Part shown: positions 7,942 to 18,499 of the stretch, one piece after another
How positions within the stretch are numbered: the stretch's first letter is position 1
How the letters are laid out: each line of letters opens with the position of its first letter
Assembly: GCF_011516835.1 (NCBI RefSeq)
Contig: NZ_WOTB01000016.1
Location: forward strand, 44,107-108,106
Origin: Acetobacter musti
Lineage (GTDB): Bacteria > Pseudomonadota > Alphaproteobacteria > Acetobacterales > Acetobacteraceae
Direction: 5' to 3'
Length of the DNA stretch: 64,000 nt
Program-made: the position numbers and the translations under genes
Notes under the pieces: model-generated
The model's input: the letters and a program-made list of their open reading frames with translations, nothing else
Told to the model about the DNA's origin: nothing
The model's database searches: none

Positions 7942-10754
7942 GACCGGTCTCCTTCGGGAGCGGCGAAGGTCAGATGCGCGAGGCGGGGAAAGACGAAACC
8001 GGGCGCCACCATATGGGACGGACAGAGAACGATCCCGTCCGGCAGGCCGGGCAGCGGTTCCGCGGGCAGCACGTGCGGACCGTCCGTCAGGTGCAGCGTG
8101 ACGGATGCGCGCGGGGTGGCGTCCGCACCGGCGCTGGCAGAGGCAGCACCTGCATCGGCACTGGCTGAATTACGGGCGGAGACGCGCAGACTGGCGGGCG
8201 CGGCGCGGGCGGCGACAGGCGGGGACAGCATGCTCAGTTCCTCGCTGCCGAACAGCCGCGTTTCGGGAAGCACGAGAACGGCGTCGTTCCGTGGCGTGAA
8301 CGGTTCCGGAATGTCGGCGCTGTAAGAATACTGTGTGGGATTGCCGTTTTCATGAGTCCGGTCGGCGAACAGCCGGACGCCCGACGGTCCGCCGCGCATA
8401 CTGCCTCCGATTTCCTGCTGAAACCGGTTGAGGGCCTGGACGGAGTTCCATGACGGCACCTGGAAGCCCGGCACGAGAGGCGAGGGCATGTCCGTGGTGT
8501 AGGCGCCTTCCATCGAACTGCTGAAGGGCGTGTCCGGGCTGGCGGGCGGCGGCTGATCGCGCACGCTGATATGGGACCGGATGACGGTCCGCCCGCTGGC
8601 GCGGTATGTCTGGCTGCGCAGTTTCTGGTTCTCAAGACGATACGCCGCATCGGGAGCCGTCTTCACCGCGCCGGCCAGGGCCGGGAATTCCCACGCCAGC
8701 GCTGCGAGCACATCATCCAGGGTGCGCCAGCCGGTCAGTCCTGTTGCGGCGGGGCGTGTTCCGGTATCCGGTTTCTCTCCCGTCTCCTGCCCGTTCCGGC
8801 TGCGGGCGAGGGCCTGAATCCAGCGCCAGCTCGCCTGAACGGGGGCTGCGGCGTAGACGGCCTGGAAGAAGCGCTGCGCCCTGCCTTCCTGGCTGACAAG
8901 CGTGCCGCTGTATTCGGAAAAAGCGGCGGCGGGAAGGACGAGGGTGGCGTCCTGACAGAGCGGCGTCATGCTGTGGTCGATGATGACGACGGAGCGCACT
9001 GCTTCCATCAGCTCCGCCAGGGATGCGGGGTCGAGCCGGCGGGTAAGATCGTTTTCCACCACGACGAGCGTGCCGATCCCGCCTGATCTGGCCTTCATCA
9101 TCACGGATTCAAGCGTCAGGCCGCCGAGCATGGCCAGGCCCATGCTGTTGCAGTCGGGCAGGACCAGGGACAGGCCGGCCATGGGCGTTCTTCCGGCCAG
9201 AGCAGCAGCGATCCCGGAAGCGGCCCGCATCAGCGCGGGCGAGCCATACTGCATGCCCGAGACGATCAGCGGCTCTTTCGCTGCCATCAGCGCGGTGGCG
9301 ATCCGGTCGGCCAGCAGGGCGTCTTCTTCCGTCAGATCCGGGACATCGGGGGCTCCCGCGTCGATCCGGTGAGCGATGGCGAAGCCGAGGCGGGCGATGT
9401 CGTCGGGGGCCGCGCGCCGCGTTTCTCCGGCGATGCTGTCCAGGTCGGTGGGGGCGGGGGTGAGGACGAACAGGCCGGAGGCGCATTCCGTTCCCAGGGT
9501 GCGGACGGCGGCGTCCATCCATCGCGGCACTTTCGTGGCGTCGGCGGCGTGGAAAGCGGGCTGCCGGACGGACTGGCGCAGCGACAGCCCGAGCCGGGGC
9601 GCAGTGGCGCAGACATCCTCGCCGAGAATCAGGACCGCGTCCGCGCTTTCCATCTCATGCAGGGTCGGGAGACGGCCCGGATGCTGCCCGAGAAGGGTGT
9701 GGGCCAGTTCCGCGCAGCTCTGCTCCTGCTCCGTCTGGCCGGTCGAAAAACAGTCGGCGCCGACCAGCATGCGCAGGCTGAAACAGGTTTCGAGAGAGGC
9801 GCGCGACGAGGCGATGCCCACCACCGCGCCATTCGCGGCCATGCGCGCGAACTGCGTCATCGCGTCCTGGGTGGGAACGGCGATCCGCTGCCCGTCGATG
9901 ATCCGCAGCGGCGCGCGGATACGGGACGATGCGCTGACGAAGCCATGGCCGAACCGGCCACGGTCGCACAGCACGTAGCGGTTGACGTCCTCATTGTATC
10001 GATTGAGAATCCGCCTGACGGTTTCTTCACGTGCGTTAACAATGGTGTTGCAGCCCACAGCGCAGTGCACGCAGACGGACGGCGCGCCGCGCAGGTCCCA
10101 TTTGCGGCTGTAGACGCCTGAGAACGGCTTGTCGGTGAACACGCCGGTCGGGCAGATTTCGGCCAGATTGCCGCTGAAGGGGTTCTCCAGCGTCCCGTCC
10201 TCCGCGCGGCCGAACCAGACATTGTCATGGGAGCCGAACACGGCGAGATCGTCGCCTCCCGCGTAATCGCGATAGAACCGCACGCAGCGATAGCAGGCGA
10301 TGCAGCGATTCATCTCGTGCTTTACGAAAGGGCCTAGATTCTGGCTGCGATGGGTGCGTTTCGTGAACCGGTAGCGGCGGGTGTTGTGACCGGTCATGAC
10401 GGTCATGTCCTGAAGATGGCACTCGCCGCCTTCCTCGCAGACCGGGCAGTCATGAGGGTGGCTGACCATCATCCATTCGATGACGCCTTCCCGAAATTCC
10501 TTTGCGCCGGCATCGTCGATCGAAACGATGGCGCCGTCGCTCACCGGGGTCATGCAGGCCATCACGATCCGGCCGGTTTTGTCCTCCGGCCCGCTGAACT
10601 GTGTGACCGCGCACTGGCGGCAGGCGCCCACAGAACCAAGCTCGGGATGCCAGCAGAAATAGGGCAGGTTCGCCCCGGCTTCCAGGCAGGCGTGCAGCAG
10701 ATTGATGTCGGGCCGGCTGGGGCAGTCTCGTCCGTCGATCCGGATGGTGATCAT
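7938..10754 (-). CDS. nuoG: NADH-quinone oxidoreductase subunit G
   Basis: It encodes 938 residues and is the largest peripheral-arm subunit. The N-terminal ferredoxin domain shows C34/C45/C48/C67 for a [2Fe-2S] centre, then H101/C103/C106/C112 and C151/C154/C157/C201 for two [4Fe-4S] centres. A fourth set, C228/C231/C235/C263 (CVHCAVGC then C), matches the N7 centre found in E. coli and Thermus NuoG but missing from most mitochondrial-type proteins. The rest is a molybdopterin-oxidoreductase-like fold with no active-site role. The length is close to E. coli NuoG (about 908), with extra Ala/Ser-rich residues near the C-terminus (about 865-890). Confidence 0.97.
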   Translation of the reverse strand: MITIRIDGRDCPSRPDINLLHACLEAGANLPYFCWHPELGSVGACRQCAVTQFSGPEDKTGRIVMACMTPVSDGAIVSIDDAGAKEFREGVIEWMMVSHPHDCPVCEEGGECHLQDMTVMTGHNTRRYRFTKRTHRSQNLGPFVKHEMNRCIACYRCVRFYRDYAGGDDLAVFGSHDNVWFGRAEDGTLENPFSGNLAEICPTGVFTDKPFSGVYSRKWDLRGAPSVCVHCAVGCNTIVNAREETVRRILNRYNEDVNRYVLCDRGRFGHGFVSASSRIRAPLRIIDGQRIAVPTQDAMTQFARMAANGAVVGIASSRASLETCFSLRMLVGADCFSTGQTEQEQSCAELAHTLLGQHPGRLPTLHEMESADAVLILGEDVCATAPRLGLSLRQSVRQPAFHAADATKVPRWMDAAVRTLGTECASGLFVLTPAPTDLDSIAGETRRAAPDDIARLGFAIAHRIDAGAPDVPDLTEEDALLADRIATALMAAKEPLIVSGMQYGSPALMRAASGIAAALAGRTPMAGLSLVLPDCNSMGLAMLGGLTLESVMMKARSGGIGTLVVVENDLTRRLDPASLAELMEAVRSVVIIDHSMTPLCQDATLVLPAAAFSEYSGTLVSQEGRAQRFFQAVYAAAPVQASWRWIQALARSRNGQETGEKPDTGTRPAATGLTGWRTLDDVLAALAWEFPALAGAVKTAPDAAYRLENQKLRSQTYRASGRTVIRSHISVRDQPPPASPDTPFSSSMEGAYTTDMPSPLVPGFQVPSWNSVQALNRFQQEIGGSMRGGPSGVRLFADRTHENGNPTQYSYSADIPEPFTPRNDAVLVLPETRLFGSEELSMLSPPVAARAAPASLRVSARNSASADAGAASASAGADATPRASVTLHLTDGPHVLPAEPLPGLPDGIVLCPSHMVAPGFVFPRLAHLTFAAPEGDRS

Positions 10755-10775
10755 GATCCCGCTCCCTTTCCGGCG

Positions 10776-12071
10776 TCAGGCGGCGTGGCGCAGCGGGCAG
10801 CCGCGCCGGGTTATATGGGCCGCGAAATCCTCGGCGAAGAGCTTCAGGCCGCTGGCGAGGGGCGCCATGGCCCCCGGCGCGTGCGCGCAGAAGGTTCGCC
10901 CCGGCATGCCGAGCATCCGGCCATGGCGGGCGAGCTGGTCGAGATCGTCATGTTCGCCCGTGCCCTCCTCGATCGCGGCCAGCAGACGTTCCACCCAGGG
11001 CAGGCCCTCGCGGCACGGCGTGCACCAGCCGCAGGATTCCTGAGCGAAAAAATGCTCGAGATTGAGGATCATGCCGACGGGACAGGTGCGGTCGTCGAGA
11101 ATGATGGCCGTCCCGGTTCCGAGACGGCTTCCGGCTTTCTCCACGGAGCCGTAATCCATCGCGATATCGAGCGATGTGACATCGAGAAACGCGGTCGATG
11201 CGCCGCCCGGCAGCAGCGCGCGCAGTTCGTAGCCGGGCCGCATGCCGCCCGCATGGTCTTCGATGATCTGGCGCAGCGGGGTGCCGATCGGCAGTTCCCA
11301 TGCGCCCGGACGACGCACGCGGCCGCTGACCCCGTACAGCTTGGTTCCGCCGTCGCCGCCCGTGCCGAGACCGACGAACCATTCCGGCCCGTTGACGAGA
11401 ATATGCGGAAGATTGCAGAGTGTCTCGACATTGTTCACGACACTGGGCGCGCCCCACAGGCCGCCTGTCTGCGGAAAGGGCGGCTTGCTGCGCGGTGTCG
11501 CGCGCCGTCCTTCCAGCGCGGTCAGAAGGGCGGTTTCCTCGCCGCAGATATAGCGCCCGGCGCCGGAATGTACGTGGATGTCGAAACTGAAGCCGGAGCC
11601 AAGGATATTCTCGCCGAGCCAGCCGCGGCTCCGCGCTTCGGAAATGGCCCGTTCCAGACGCTGACAGGCAAGATGATATTCGCCGCGCAGAAAGACGACG
11701 CCATGCCCGGCCTGGATGGCGTATGCCGCCAGCAGCATGCCTTCGATGAGCTGCAGCGGGTTTCCTTCCAGCAGCCACCGGTCCTTGAAGGTGCCCGGTT
11801 CCATCTCGTCGGCGTTGGCGATGAGATATTTCCGGCGCTCCGAAGCCGGTTCTTTCGGAACGAAGCTCCATTTCTGGCCGGTCCCGAACCCGGCGCCGCC
11901 CCGGCCGCGCAGCCTGGAGCGCGTGACGATGTCGATCACCTCGCCCGGGGCGAGGCCGTTCAGCGTCCGGCGCGTGGCCTGCCAGCCTCCGCGCTGTTCG
12001 TAGGTCGCGCAGTCCGGAGGGCCGGCCTCGGGGTCGATCATCGCGGTCAGCGGACGGACGGCCAGGTTCAT
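10776..12071 (-). CDS. nuoF: NADH-quinone oxidoreductase subunit F
   Basis: It encodes 431 residues (E. coli 445). This is the NADH- and FMN-binding subunit, where hydride enters complex I. The glycine-rich FMN loop GRGGAGFGTGQKW is at 56-68. The N3 [4Fe-4S] ligands are C347, C350 and C353 (ESCGWCTPCREG) and C395. The start overlaps the nuoE stop by 4 bp, and nuoG begins 21 bp downstream. Two long antisense open frames across this gene are artefacts of high GC at third codon positions. Confidence 0.97.
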   Translation of the reverse strand: MNLAVRPLTAMIDPEAGPPDCATYEQRGGWQATRRTLNGLAPGEVIDIVTRSRLRGRGGAGFGTGQKWSFVPKEPASERRKYLIANADEMEPGTFKDRWLLEGNPLQLIEGMLLAAYAIQAGHGVVFLRGEYHLACQRLERAISEARSRGWLGENILGSGFSFDIHVHSGAGRYICGEETALLTALEGRRATPRSKPPFPQTGGLWGAPSVVNNVETLCNLPHILVNGPEWFVGLGTGGDGGTKLYGVSGRVRRPGAWELPIGTPLRQIIEDHAGGMRPGYELRALLPGGASTAFLDVTSLDIAMDYGSVEKAGSRLGTGTAIILDDRTCPVGMILNLEHFFAQESCGWCTPCREGLPWVERLLAAIEEGTGEHDDLDQLARHGRMLGMPGRTFCAHAPGAMAPLASGLKLFAEDFAAHITRRGCPLRHAA

Positions 12072-12562
12072 CGGTGCGACTCCCTCAGACTGTCCGTGAT
12101 CCGGTCGAGATGTTTCACATCGACATCGCCGTGCAGGCTTTCATCGACGAGCATGGCCGGCGCGTGGTCGCAGTGCCCGATGCAGACGGTCGGCAGAAGG
12201 GTGATGGCGCCGTCCGGCGTGGTTTCTCCCGGCCGGATGCCCAGTGTTTCGCGGAGATGCGCGCAGAGACGCTCCCGTCCCATGATCCAGCAGGAGACGC
12301 TGTCGCAGAGCAGGATGACATGATGCCCGACCGGTTTGCGGAACAGCAGATTGTAATATGTCGCGATGCCGTCGAGATCGTCGGGCGACATGTCGAGGAG
12401 CCGCGCCACCTCCCGCAGATGCGGTGTGCTGATCCATCGGAAACGGGCCTGGACCAGGCGCAGGGCGGCGATCGCGGCGCCGCGCGGCCGCAGTTCCGCT
12501 TTTGCGAGAGCGAGGATTTCCGTCTGCATCGGGACGGGGAGCGGGTGGTCAGCGGTCGACAT
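12068..12562 (-). CDS. nuoE: NADH-quinone oxidoreductase subunit E
   Basis: It encodes 164 residues (E. coli 166). It is a thioredoxin-fold subunit with the N1a [2Fe-2S] cluster, bound by C86/C91 (CDSVSC) and C127/C131 (CIGHC). N1a lies off the main electron path, near FMN. The N-terminal helical part has the usual [12 protein letters not shown] segment. The start lies inside the end of nuoCD (14-bp overlap) and the stop overlaps nuoF, so its translation should be coupled on both sides. Confidence 0.96.
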   Translation of the reverse strand: MSTADHPLPVPMQTEILALAKAELRPRGAAIAALRLVQARFRWISTPHLREVARLLDMSPDDLDGIATYYNLLFRKPVGHHVILLCDSVSCWIMGRERLCAHLRETLGIRPGETTPDGAITLLPTVCIGHCDHAPAMLVDESLHGDVDVKHLDRITDSLRESHR

Positions 12563-14330
12563 CGGCCATCACGAAATCGATGCTGCCGATGATCGCGATC
12601 AGGTCGGCGATCATCACGCCGCGGCTGAGGAGCGGGATCATCTGCAGATGGGCGAAGGAGGGTGTGCGGATGCGGGTCCGCCAGGAGGTGGTGCCGCCGT
12701 CGCTGATCAGGGTGTAGCTGTTGAGTCCTTTCGTGGCCTCGACACAGGCGCGGGCTTCTCCGGGCGGAATGACCGGTCCCCAGCTGACACTGAGAAAATG
12801 ATGAATCAGGGTCTCGATATCCTGCATCGTCCGGGCTTTCGGCGGCGGCGCTGTGAGCGGATGATCCGCTTTCACCGGGCCGGCCGGCATGTTGTCGACA
12901 CACTGGCGGATGATCCGCAGGCTCTGGCGGATCTCCTCGACATGCACGGCGATCCGGTCGTAACAGTCGCCGTTCGTGCCGGTGGGGATATCGAATTCGA
13001 GCTGATCGTAGCAGGCATAGGGCGCGTGCCTGCGGTAATCCCAGGCGGGTCCGCAGGCGCGCAGCCCCGGTCCGGTGACGCCCCATTCCACGGCTTCCGC
13101 GGCGGTGTAGGCGCCGATGCCTTTCGTGCGGGCGCGGAAGAAGGGATTACGCATCACCATCGCGTCGTATTCATCGAGACGCTTCGGCAGATCGTCGAGA
13201 AAGGCCCGGATCAGCCCGTCCCAGCCGGCGGGCAGGTCCATCGCCACCCCGCCGATACGGAACCAGGCCGGGTGCATGCGAAAGCCGCAGATGGCCTCGA
13301 TGATCCCGAAGACACGCTCCCGGTCGGTAAACATGTAGAACACAGGAGAGAGTTGTCCGACATCCTGGGCCATCGTGCCGTAGAAGACGAGATGGCTGGC
13401 GATGCGGAACAGTTCGGCCAGCATAACCCGGATCATCTGCGCGCGGGGCGGGACGGTGATGCCGGCCAGGGTTTCGACCGCCATCACATAGGGGAAATTG
13501 TTCATGACCCCGCCGAGATAGTCCACACGGTCGGTATACGGGATATAGGTATGCCAGGACTGGCGCTCTCCCATCTTCTCCGCGCCGCGATGGTGAAAGC
13601 CGATATCGGGCACGGCGTCGACGATGCGCTCGCCTTCCAGCTGCAGAATGATCCGGAAGACGCCGTGCACGCTCGGGTGATTGGGGCCGAGATTGAGAAA
13701 CATGAAGTCGCTGTGGTCGCTGTGCCGCTTCATGCCCCACAGGGAGGGATCGAAATGCAGCGCCTCCTGTTCGTGCTGTTCCTGATCTTCCGTGAGGCTG
13801 TAAGGCGGCATCTCGGTGGCGCGGGCGTGATGATCCTTGCGCAGCGGGTGATCCGTCCATGTGGGCGGTGTCAGGATACGGCGCAGGAAAGGGTGGCCGG
13901 TGAACCGGATGCCGAACAGGTCCCAGATTTCCCGTTCATACCAGTTGGCGTTGGGCCAGAGGTCGCTGATCCCCGGCAGTTCGGGCGCGTCGCCGGTCAG
14001 CGGAACCTTGATCCGGATTTCATCGGCGCGCGCGGCCAGGGACATCAGGTGATACACCACCGTGAAGCTCGCCTCGGGCTGACCGTTCCGGTGCAGGCGC
14101 CCGCGTTCGTCGATCGCGGTCACGTCGAAGAGCATGAGCGCGTCGGCGCCCTGTTCCTTCAGCCTGGCGAGGGCGGGACGCAGATCGGACGCCGCGATCC
14201 ACAGGACCCGCACGCCGTCGCGTTCCTGCTGCGATGCCAGGATGACGGGAGAATGACACAGATCGGAAACCGCTCCCGTCAGCGCGTCCGGTCTGGTCAG
14301 TCCGGCTGAGACGGTGGCGGTGAGGGTCAT
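12549..14330 (-). CDS. nuoCD: NADH-quinone oxidoreductase fused subunit C/D
   Basis: It encodes 593 residues, the length of E. coli NuoCD (about 600). The NuoC part is residues 1-190, with the signature [18 protein letters not shown] around 129-146 and [17 protein letters not shown] after it. The NuoD 49-kDa part runs from about 210 to 593, with [20 protein letters not shown] and [14 protein letters not shown] near the quinone site. Most alphaproteobacteria keep nuoC and nuoD as separate genes, so the fusion marks this as a gammaproteobacterial-type locus. nuoB ends 4 bp before the start codon. Confidence 0.97.
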   Translation of the reverse strand: MTLTATVSAGLTRPDALTGAVSDLCHSPVILASQQERDGVRVLWIAASDLRPALARLKEQGADALMLFDVTAIDERGRLHRNGQPEASFTVVYHLMSLAARADEIRIKVPLTGDAPELPGISDLWPNANWYEREIWDLFGIRFTGHPFLRRILTPPTWTDHPLRKDHHARATEMPPYSLTEDQEQHEQEALHFDPSLWGMKRHSDHSDFMFLNLGPNHPSVHGVFRIILQLEGERIVDAVPDIGFHHRGAEKMGERQSWHTYIPYTDRVDYLGGVMNNFPYVMAVETLAGITVPPRAQMIRVMLAELFRIASHLVFYGTMAQDVGQLSPVFYMFTDRERVFGIIEAICGFRMHPAWFRIGGVAMDLPAGWDGLIRAFLDDLPKRLDEYDAMVMRNPFFRARTKGIGAYTAAEAVEWGVTGPGLRACGPAWDYRRHAPYACYDQLEFDIPTGTNGDCYDRIAVHVEEIRQSLRIIRQCVDNMPAGPVKADHPLTAPPPKARTMQDIETLIHHFLSVSWGPVIPPGEARACVEATKGLNSYTLISDGGTTSWRTRIRTPSFAHLQMIPLLSRGVMIADLIAIIGSIDFVMADVDR

Positions 14331-14334
14331 GGCG

Positions 14335-14997
14335 TCAGATCCCGTCCGGCGAGCGAAGATCCCGCATGGTCCGGCGGGTGCTGCGTTTCGCGTCCCGCAG
14401 GCTGGGAGGCGTGATGGCCTCCACGCCCTGTTCTCCGACCATCCAGCTCAGAGGACGCCTGTGCGCGCCAATGGATTTCTGCAGCAGCATCAGCCCTTCC
14501 AGGAGAGCTTCCGGCCGTGGCGGGCAGCCGGGGACATAGACATCGACCGGCAGGAAGCTGTCCACGCCCTGCACGACGCTGTATATGTCGTACATGCCGC
14601 CGGAATTGGCGCAGGACCCCATCGAGATCACCCAGCGCGGTTCCAGCATCTGGTCGTAAAGATGCCGGATCACGGGCGCCATTTTGACGAACACGGTCCC
14701 CGATATGACGATGAGATCGGCTTCGCGCGGGGTGGAGCGCAGCACTTCCGAGCCGAAGCGGGCGATATCGAATTTGCTGGTAAAGGCGGTTGCCATCTCG
14801 ACATAGCAGCAAGACAGGCCGAAATTCAGCGGCCAGACGGAATTCTTCTGACCCCATGAGACGAAATCCTGAAGCCGTCCCATGACGAGATTGCGTCGTA
14901 TGGTTTCCGTGAAGCTGACGGACGCCGTGGGCATCTGTCCTGCCGGAGCTTTTGCCCCCGCCGGTGTGCCCGTGGCGGGCCTGAGGGACCAGGTCAT
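14335..14997 (-). CDS. nuoB: NADH-quinone oxidoreductase subunit B
   Basis: It encodes 220 residues and carries the terminal N2 [4Fe-4S] cluster that reduces quinone. Ligands are the adjacent C63-C64 ([10 protein letters not shown]), C129 (MGSCANSGG) and C158 (VPGCPPRPE). The open frame reaches 55 codons further upstream, inside nuoA, but that part is an out-of-frame shadow of nuoA. The ATG at 14997 ([10 protein letters not shown]) overlaps the nuoA stop by 4 bp and fits the operon style. The C-terminus, about 190-220, is basic and typical of the E. coli-like NuoB. Confidence 0.97.
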   Translation of the reverse strand: MTWSLRPATGTPAGAKAPAGQMPTASVSFTETIRRNLVMGRLQDFVSWGQKNSVWPLNFGLSCCYVEMATAFTSKFDIARFGSEVLRSTPREADLIVISGTVFVKMAPVIRHLYDQMLEPRWVISMGSCANSGGMYDIYSVVQGVDSFLPVDVYVPGCPPRPEALLEGLMLLQKSIGAHRRPLSWMVGEQGVEAITPPSLRDAKRSTRRTMRDLRSPDGI

Positions 14998-15443
14998 GCC
15001 GTGCGTCCCTTTTCGCCGGGGGGTGCCGGGCTGGGCGCCAGAGTGTCTGTGGGGAGGACGCGGGGCAGGGGACCCCAGTCGAGCGCGCCCGCCCGCCAGA
15101 GCCAGGCCAGGGAGACCGCGAGGAAGAGGATGAAAACGAGGGCCGCGCCATATCCGGCCCATCCGGCGTCCCTGACGACCGTCGCCCAGGAAAAGAGAAA
15201 AGCCGTTTCGACGTCGAAGATGACGAAAAACACGGCTACCAGATAATACTGCACCGGCAGACGGAGATGGGCCGAGCCGGTCGGGATGATTCCTGATTCG
15301 AACGGCAGCGACATGGAGCGGCCTCTCGCCGCGCCGGCCCGTCTGGTCCCGGTCATGGCGGATAATCCCAGCATGCAGCCGGAAAGGCCTGCGATCACAA
15401 GCGCATAGACGAGCAGGGACCGGATGTCGGAAAGATCCATCAT
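14994..15443 (-). CDS. nuoA: NADH-quinone oxidoreductase subunit A
   Basis: It is the first gene of the nuo operon: 149 residues, three transmembrane helices. The conserved loop region [19 protein letters not shown] at about 44-62 is followed by [19 protein letters not shown], the helix with the key acidic residues. Two consecutive ATG codons are available at the start. The first (15443) is given. The Shine-Dalgarno is weak. The region up to 15673 must hold the operon promoter. Confidence 0.96.
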   Translation of the reverse strand: MMDLSDIRSLLVYALVIAGLSGCMLGLSAMTGTRRAGAARGRSMSLPFESGIIPTGSAHLRLPVQYYLVAVFFVIFDVETAFLFSWATVVRDAGWAGYGAALVFILFLAVSLAWLWRAGALDWGPLPRVLPTDTLAPSPAPPGEKGRTA

Positions 15444-15640
15444 GTCAGGGCCATCCGTTTGTATTTGTTGTATTTGTTTTTTGTCTGAACGGAGACGTCT
15501 TATGTAATGCTATCGAAGTCCGGTGACGGCGATCAGTGCGGGAGCTGCCGGACGCTGACATGCTGCCCTGGGGTGACCGGGAGGAAAACCGGAGGGAGCT
15601 GCTGATCGCTATACGCCGCGTTGCGGGGTAAGTTTCGCAA

Positions 15641-15666
15641 AGATTCGGGCCGGAACGAATCTTTTT
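15641..15666 (+). promoter_or_regulatory. Leader hairpin followed by a T-run before the psiE-like gene
   Basis: AGATTCG (15641-15647) pairs with CGAATCT (15656-15662) across an 8-nt loop and runs straight into TTTTT. This has the form of a small intrinsic terminator on the plus strand, placed 7 nt before the start of the next gene, overlapping the ribosome-binding zone. No gene lies upstream on this strand, so it could act as a leader attenuator or simply block antisense transcripts from the nuo side. The stem is short and the role is uncertain. Confidence 0.4.
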
Positions 15667-15673
15667 AAGGATC

Positions 15674-16252
15674 ATGGTGGGAAAGGGACGCAGAGTTATG
15701 GACAACCCGAAAGAGGGTGGCGAGCCCCACGATCCTTTCTCCCGCGAGGCGCTTCGTCTGGGTCGCAGTTTTCGGGAAATGAATCTCTACGAAGGCTTCG
15801 AGCTTCTGATCATGCTGATCCTGACGGCGCTGATCATGGTTGTCACGACTGTCGCGACCTGGAATCTGACCAGGGAGGTCTGGCGGCTGATGTGGTTCGG
15901 TCAGATCAGCCTGGAGAACGCGCCGACCTTTCAGAGCGTCTTCGGGAACATCTTCACGGTCATTATCGCTCTGGAGTTCAAGAGTTCGCTGCGGATCAGC
16001 CTCTCGCACAACAAGGACGTGGTGCGTGTCCGGACGATCGTGCTGATCGCGCTGCTGGCGGTGTCGAGAAAATTTATCATCCTCGATCTCAACGAGGTCC
16101 GGCCCATGGAGATGATGGCTTTCTCCGCCGCCGTGCTTGCACTGGGTGTCGTCTACTGGCTGATTCGCGAGCAGGACACGCGGGTCGCCGCTCAGGCCGC
16201 GCAGCTTTCCTCCGGGGAGAGAGTGCCTCGGGATTTTCCTCCGAAACACTGA
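15674..16252 (+). CDS. PsiE-family inner membrane protein
   Basis: It encodes 192 residues with four hydrophobic helices, at about 47-67, 86-102, 113-131 and 143-161. The organisation and motifs (GFELLIMLILTALIMVV, NIFTVIIALEFKSSLR, VVRVRTIVLIALLAVSRKFI) match the PsiE family (phosphate-starvation-inducible protein E). The biochemical function of PsiE is not known; E. coli psiE is under PhoB and CRP control. No pho box could be identified here. The start could be the ATG at 15674, which follows AAGG closely, or the ATG at 15698 (MDNPKEGG). The gene stands alone between the divergent nuo operon and a REP-like element. Confidence 0.8.
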   Translation: MVGKGRRVMDNPKEGGEPHDPFSREALRLGRSFREMNLYEGFELLIMLILTALIMVVTTVATWNLTREVWRLMWFGQISLENAPTFQSVFGNIFTVIIALEFKSSLRISLSHNKDVVRVRTIVLIALLAVSRKFIILDLNEVRPMEMMAFSAAVLALGVVYWLIREQDTRVAAQAAQLSSGERVPRDFPPKH

Positions 16253-16306
16253 GAGGCTGTTTCAAAAGGCGTTTGCAGGCTTTGCAGAGAGCAGGTGCGG
16301 TGGCTT

Positions 16307-16356
16307 TTCGGGGCTTTGCCCCGAACCCCACAAAGGGACGCAGTCCCTTTGATCCC
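16307..16356. repeat. REP-like double hairpin, copy 1
   Basis: Two perfect hairpins follow each other: CGGGGCTTTGCCCCG (16309-16323) and CAAAGGGACGCAGTCCCTTTG (16331-16351), joined by AACCCCA. The same pair occurs in inverted orientation at 39394-39446 with a few substitutions. It lies between a plus-strand and a minus-strand gene end, where it could act as a two-way terminator. Sharing between two unrelated intergenic sites indicates a dispersed genomic repeat family. Confidence 0.85.
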
Positions 16357-16426
16357 GTTTTGTTAAGTTAAACGGGTGACGGAACGGGCGTTGTTCCCGT
16401 TCCGTCAGAGGCAGCGATCCTTCGGG

Positions 16427-17788
16427 TCACCGTCCGATATCGGCGCCGACCCTGTCGAGCACGCGGGTGATCCGGTCGCACAGAATGTCGATCTCTTCCT
16501 CCGAGCAGCACAGCGGCGGGGCGAGACCGATGATATCGTCGCCAAAGGCCCGGAACAGGACGCCTTCCTCGTATCCGACCGCCGCGAGCTTCTTTGAAAT
16601 ACCGAGTTCGGGTGACGGTTTTGTCTTCAGGGTCTTGTCCGTCACCAGTTCGATGCCCGCCAGCATGCCGCTGATCCGGACATCGCCCACGAGCGGATGG
16701 CCGCGCATGGCGTCCAGTCGCGTGGCAAGACGTTTGCCGGCCGTCACGCCGCTGGCCAGCACGCCGTTCTGATAGAGATCGAGCACCGCGAGGCCGACGG
16801 CGGCGCTGACGGGGTGGGCGCTGTAGGTCATGCCGTGGCCGACGGCGACGCCCGGAGGATTGTTGTCACGAATGGTCGTGTAAATGTCTTCGGACATGAA
16901 GACCGCGCCCATCGGGGCGTAGCCGGAGGTCAGTCCTTTCGCGACGGTCATCATGTCGGGCACGACATTCTCGTGTTCGCAGGCGAAGAGCGGGCCGGTC
17001 CGGCCGAAACCGGTGATGACCTCGTCGGCGACGAAGAGGATGTCCAGGGCGCGGCAGGCCTCGCGCATCGCGGTGAGCCAGCCGGCGGGCGGGACGATGA
17101 TGCCGCCGGAGCCCTGCACGGGTTCGCAGAAGAAGGCGGCGACGTTCCGGGCGCCGAGTTCCTCCACTTTCGCATGCAGCGCCGCGACGGAGGAGGCGAT
17201 GATCGCCGCGTCGGAACTGTCGCCCTCATGGCGGTAAGGATACGGGCTGGGGATGTGGTGCTGCCATGTGAGCGGCACGTCGGCGTTGCGGTGGAAGGCG
17301 GCGAGGGCCGTCAGACCGGCGCCGGTATAGGTGGAGCCGTGATAGCCGCGAGTGAGGCCGATGACGTGTTTCTTTTCAGGCGTGCCGCGGGCGTGCTGAT
17401 AGAAGCGGATGAAGCGGAGCGCGCTGTCCACGGCGTCCGAGCCGCCGAGCGAGAAGAAGACGCGGTTAAGGTTTCCGGGCGTGAGGGCGGCCAGCCGGTC
17501 GGCGAGTTCGATCGCGGCCTCGCCGGCGAAACCGAAATAACCCGTGGCGTAGGGCAGCGCCGTCATCTGGGCGGTGGCCGCCTCGACCACGCTCTGGCAG
17601 CCATATCCGACATTGACGCACCAGAGGCCGGCGAATCCGTCGAGGAGTTCCTTCCCGTCGATATCGGTCAGCCAGGCGCCTTTGCCGGATTTCAGAATCC
17701 GGGGGCCGGTTTCTTCATGGTCGCGCCATGCCGATACGGGATGAATGAGATGGTTCCGGTCTGCCTGGATCAGGCGATCCTTGTTCAT
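16427..17788 (-). CDS. Class III (omega-type) aminotransferase
   Basis: It encodes 453 residues and is a PLP enzyme of the class III group that includes putrescine- and beta-alanine-pyruvate transaminases. The PLP lysine is K284 in TVAKGLTSGYAP. D255 in ADEVITGFGRTG binds the pyridine nitrogen. GYHGSTYTG at about 148-156 and EPVQGSGG at about 222-229 are typical active-site segments. Substrate preference cannot be read directly; primary amines or omega-amino acids with pyruvate as acceptor are likely. It lies downstream of the Lrp gene and the amine dehydrogenase set on the same strand, so a role in the same catabolic route is plausible. Confidence 0.88.
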   Translation of the reverse strand: MNKDRLIQADRNHLIHPVSAWRDHEETGPRILKSGKGAWLTDIDGKELLDGFAGLWCVNVGYGCQSVVEAATAQMTALPYATGYFGFAGEAAIELADRLAALTPGNLNRVFFSLGGSDAVDSALRFIRFYQHARGTPEKKHVIGLTRGYHGSTYTGAGLTALAAFHRNADVPLTWQHHIPSPYPYRHEGDSSDAAIIASSVAALHAKVEELGARNVAAFFCEPVQGSGGIIVPPAGWLTAMREACRALDILFVADEVITGFGRTGPLFACEHENVVPDMMTVAKGLTSGYAPMGAVFMSEDIYTTIRDNNPPGVAVGHGMTYSAHPVSAAVGLAVLDLYQNGVLASGVTAGKRLATRLDAMRGHPLVGDVRISGMLAGIELVTDKTLKTKPSPELGISKKLAAVGYEEGVLFRAFGDDIIGLAPPLCCSEEEIDILCDRITRVLDRVGADIGR

Positions 17789-17995
17789 GATGGTCCCAGT
17801 CCGCTTATGGAGGAATGCCGGTTACAGAAACATGCCATTGAGGGCGCTCCGGATGAGGGCGCTCTGTGAGACCACTCTGGCAAAAGCCGGCGGCAGATGC
17901 GACCGGACTCGCGGGCGGGGACAGCAGAACCTGCTGTTTTGATGACGACACCGGAATGATGGACGCGGGGCCGGCCTGGGGTCCGGCGCGGAGGG

Positions 17996-18481
17996 CTATT
18001 CGATCAGGCTGTCGACAGACACGGCGGGTTTCACGATCGGGGATTTGATCACGATATAGCTGAAATATTTCTCGATCCCGATCCCGCTGTCGAGCAGGCT
18101 TTCGATGGTCTGCTGGTAGTGATCGACGTCGCGGGTCACGAATTTCAGCAGGTAGTCATACCCGCCGCTGACGAGATGACATTCGACGATGGAAGAGACC
18201 TTGCGGATATGGGCCTCGAAGCGCGAGAAATCGTCGCGGCGGTGATCCGAGAGCGTGACTTCCGTAAAGACGGTGAGCAGGCTGCTGATCCGGTTCAGAT
18301 CGATCTGCGCGCCGTAGCTGGCGATATATCCGCTTTTTTCCAGCCGTTTGACGCGGATGAGGCAGGGGCTGGCGGAGAGACCGACACGTCGCGCCAGTTC
18401 GACATTGGTCAGTCTCCCGTTCCGCTGCAGTTCGGCAAGGATGCGGAGGTCGATCCGGTCAAGTTTCGAGGATGACGTCAT
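17996..18481 (-). CDS. Lrp/AsnC-family transcriptional regulator
   Basis: It encodes 161 residues. The N-terminal winged helix is at about 7-60 (LDRIDLRILAELQRNGRLTN, then VELARRVGLSASPCLIRVKR), followed by an AsnC/RAM effector domain at about 70-150 with the conserved SGGYDYLLKF loop. Such proteins form octamers and respond to amino acids. The gene starts 18 bp after the stop of the FAD oxidase gene, so it is probably in the same transcript. It is a natural candidate for control of the divergent catabolic promoters at 21336-21603. The ligand is unknown. Confidence 0.93.
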   Translation of the reverse strand: MTSSSKLDRIDLRILAELQRNGRLTNVELARRVGLSASPCLIRVKRLEKSGYIASYGAQIDLNRISSLLTVFTEVTLSDHRRDDFSRFEAHIRKVSSIVECHLVSGGYDYLLKFVTRDVDHYQQTIESLLDSGIGIEKYFSYIVIKSPIVKPAVSVDSLIE

Positions 18482-18499
18482 CGAAAGCGGTCACCTGTC

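Noticed and set aside
10350..14309. Two open frames of about 650 codons on the plus strand opposite nuoF, nuoE and nuoCD.
   Set aside because: They lie antisense to complete nuo genes with all catalytic residues. High GC at third positions removes stop codons from this frame, and the translations have no domain.
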